NCBI GenBank assembly: GCA_947165115.1
Contig: CAMUZD010000101.1
Coordinates: 1 to 6,447 of the forward strand
DNA: 6,447 bases
Reading direction: 5' to 3'
From: an uncultured Clostridia bacterium
GTDB lineage: Bacteria; Bacillota; Clostridia; Oscillospirales; Acutalibacteraceae
The position numbers and the translations under genes are program-made. The notes under the pieces are model-generated. The model made no database searches and was not told where the DNA came from. It saw only the letters and a list, made by a program, of their open reading frames with translations. Below, piece after piece: positions 5,541-6,447 of the stretch. Numbering within the stretch: position 1 is the first letter of the stretch; each line of letters starts with the position of its first letter.

Positions 5541-6447
5541 TTAATCCTGATTGACAGGCTCCTGGGTTTCGCCCGGATTTTCAGGCTCGGCGGGAGTTGC
5601 AGGAACGTCGGGATTTACAGGCGTATCGGGATTATCCGGAATGTTTGGATTATCAGGGTTGTCCGGGTTATCGGGATTATCCGGAACGTCTGGATTATCG
5701 GGGTTATCAGGATTGTCGGGATTATCGGGCTCGGTCGGCTCGGGTGCTGGGGTATAATCGCCGGAAGTAAAGAATTTGATTGCGTTGATTTCGGATATCG
5801 GGATATTCTTTCCGTTTCCGTCAATCGTGAAGAGGCCGGTATATGAATTCAGTATTGATCCGGAGAAATTCTCGTCCATCAGCCAGTAAACTTCGTGATT
5901 CAGGAACCCTCCGCCGCGCGGAGCGGTCAGGCAACTCGTGAGACGGATATTGGTCCTGTCCTTGGTAAAAAGAATTTCATTGAACCATGAAGGCAGAGTG
6001 TAGAACGGGAAAATCGAATAGCTGTCAAGCATGCTGCAGAGTATCCAGACTTTCATATTCTTCATTGCGCGCGCATCCGAGGCGCTGATTACCGTTCTCG
6101 GGCACATATAGCAGGCGCCGGAGAAATAATCGGGATAAGCGTTTGCGAGGCGGTTTACACCGCTCGCTCCGAGGCATCTGCCGAAGAGACAGATTCTCTT
6201 CTTATCCACGTTATGAGTATCGACAAAATCCCTTATCGCCTCAAACATCGGAATAAGAGGGCAGGTGTCAAAATAAAACGGCAGAGGAGAGCGCAGTATC
6301 ATAAGATACATACCGTCCGCATTTTCGGCCATCGCCTGATATTCCACGCTTGACCAGTAGGGGAATGAGGTAGCCTCAAGCTCCTTGCCTTCGTAGGTGC
6401 CGTTGCCCGCGCCGCCCATAAAAATCATAAGCGGGCAGGGATTGTCG
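5541..6447 (-). CDS. Alpha/beta-hydrolase-like protein with C-terminal PDN-repeat tail (5' end outside window)
   Basis: The visible part has 301 residues. A Met codon sits at 6426-6428, but the frame stays open to the window edge (DNPCPL precedes it) and the Met lies inside a core beta-strand, so the true start is beyond the window. Numbering from that Met, the layout resembles predicted esterase/peptidase proteins of the COG4099 or PHB-depolymerase-like type. There is a strand and oxyanion-type turn, LMIFMGGAGNG (family usually has HGAG), then KRICLFGRCLGASG with Cys85 where the nucleophile Ser of GxSxG is expected. VWILCSMLDSYS has the likely acid Asp135, and GGGFLNHEVYW the likely base His178. 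GxCxG recalls dienelactone hydrolase. Residues 227-295 are a Pro/Asp/Asn-rich tail, as in linkers of secreted proteins. Substrate and location are unknown: any signal peptide would be off-window. It converges on tuf and shares its terminator. Confidence 0.72.
   Translation of the reverse strand, partial: DNPCPLMIFMGGAGNGTYEGKELEATSFPYWSSVEYQAMAENADGMYLMILRSPLPFYFDTCPLIPMFEAIRDFVDTHNVDKKRICLFGRCLGASGVNRLANAYPDYFSGACYMCPRTVISASDARAMKNMKVWILCSMLDSYSIFPFYTLPSWFNEILFTKDRTNIRLTSCLTAPRGGGFLNHEVYWLMDENFSGSILNSYTGLFTIDGNGKNIPISEINAIKFFTSGDYTPAPEPTEPDNPDNPDNPDNPDVPDNPDNPDNPDNPNIPDNPDTPVNPDVPATPAEPENPGETQEPVNQD
5622..5729 (-). repeat. Tandem 9-base repeat encoding twelve PDN-type triplets
   Basis: Twelve successive nine-base units encode Pro-Asp-Asn with three variants (PDV, PNI, PDT). 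Units 1-5 and 6-10 form a second-order period of 45 bases that differs at 8 of 45 positions, mostly at third codon positions. This low-complexity tract lies wholly within the hydrolase-like gene. It should be prone to length change by slippage or recombination. Confidence 0.9.

Noticed and set aside
5622..5729. CRISPR-like array
   Set aside because: Units are nine bases with no spacers and code for a protein repeat in frame, so this is a coding tandem repeat.
5514..5846. Open frames on the + strand with Gly/Ile or Leu-Ser-Gly repeats over the hydrolase tail
   Set aside because: The repeats are mirror readings of the PDN codons on the other strand. They carry no known domain, and one frame begins inside the terminator.
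5541..6447. Equivalence with B. subtilis ybaC, a hydrolase gene near tufA
   Set aside because: The gene here is on the opposite strand, has a different elbow motif and carries a repeat tail. Nearness to tuf is not enough to call it the same gene.

Overview
The window carries the classical bacterial str locus on the + strand: the 3' part of rpoC, then rpsL (S12), rpsG (S7), fusA (EF-G) and tuf (EF-Tu). Its right end holds a convergent, 5'-incomplete gene on the - strand for an alpha/beta-hydrolase-like protein with a long Pro-Asp-Asn repeat tail. The organism looks like a low- to mid-GC Gram-positive of the Clostridia, probably near the Ruminococcaceae/Oscillospiraceae. This rests on the S12 length (139 aa with the Gram-positive N-terminal insertion), the RpoC trigger loop without the proteobacterial SI3 insertion, the clostridial wording of EF-G, strong Shine-Dalgarno sites and frequent non-ATG starts. 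The genus cannot be named from sequence reading alone.

Layout. Positions 1-868 encode the last 288 residues of RpoC. A 126-base gap follows with no gene (no L7Ae/YbxF-type gene, which many Firmicutes have here), but with a strong promoter (TTGACA, extended -10) and a GNRA-capped leader hairpin. rpsL (995-1414) starts with TTG. The 154-base rpsL-rpsG spacer has a long imperfect hairpin and is a candidate S7 autoregulatory site. rpsG (1569-2039) starts with GTG. A 16-base perfect palindrome sits on its stop codon. fusA (2106-4172) starts with TTG. The 105-base fusA-tuf spacer has a second promoter whose extended -10 and downstream bases repeat those of the rpsL promoter, plus two inverted repeats. 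tuf (4278-5477) ends in a strong, apparently bidirectional terminator at 5499-5521.

How the genes work together. rpoC supplies RNA polymerase beta'. S12 and S7 are core proteins of the 30S decoding centre and head. EF-Tu delivers aminoacyl-tRNA and EF-G moves the ribosome along the mRNA. The internal promoters should let translation genes be made above the level set by rpoBC read-through, with tuf getting its own extra dose. The str block is cut off from anything downstream by the terminator, so the S10 operon is not adjacent here.

Most of the window is ordinary, highly conserved housekeeping DNA. I do not see a new multi-gene system. The points worth a second look are the non-coding structures in the str operon and the right-hand hydrolase, whose nucleophile position is Cys rather than Ser and whose repeat linker ends in nothing.
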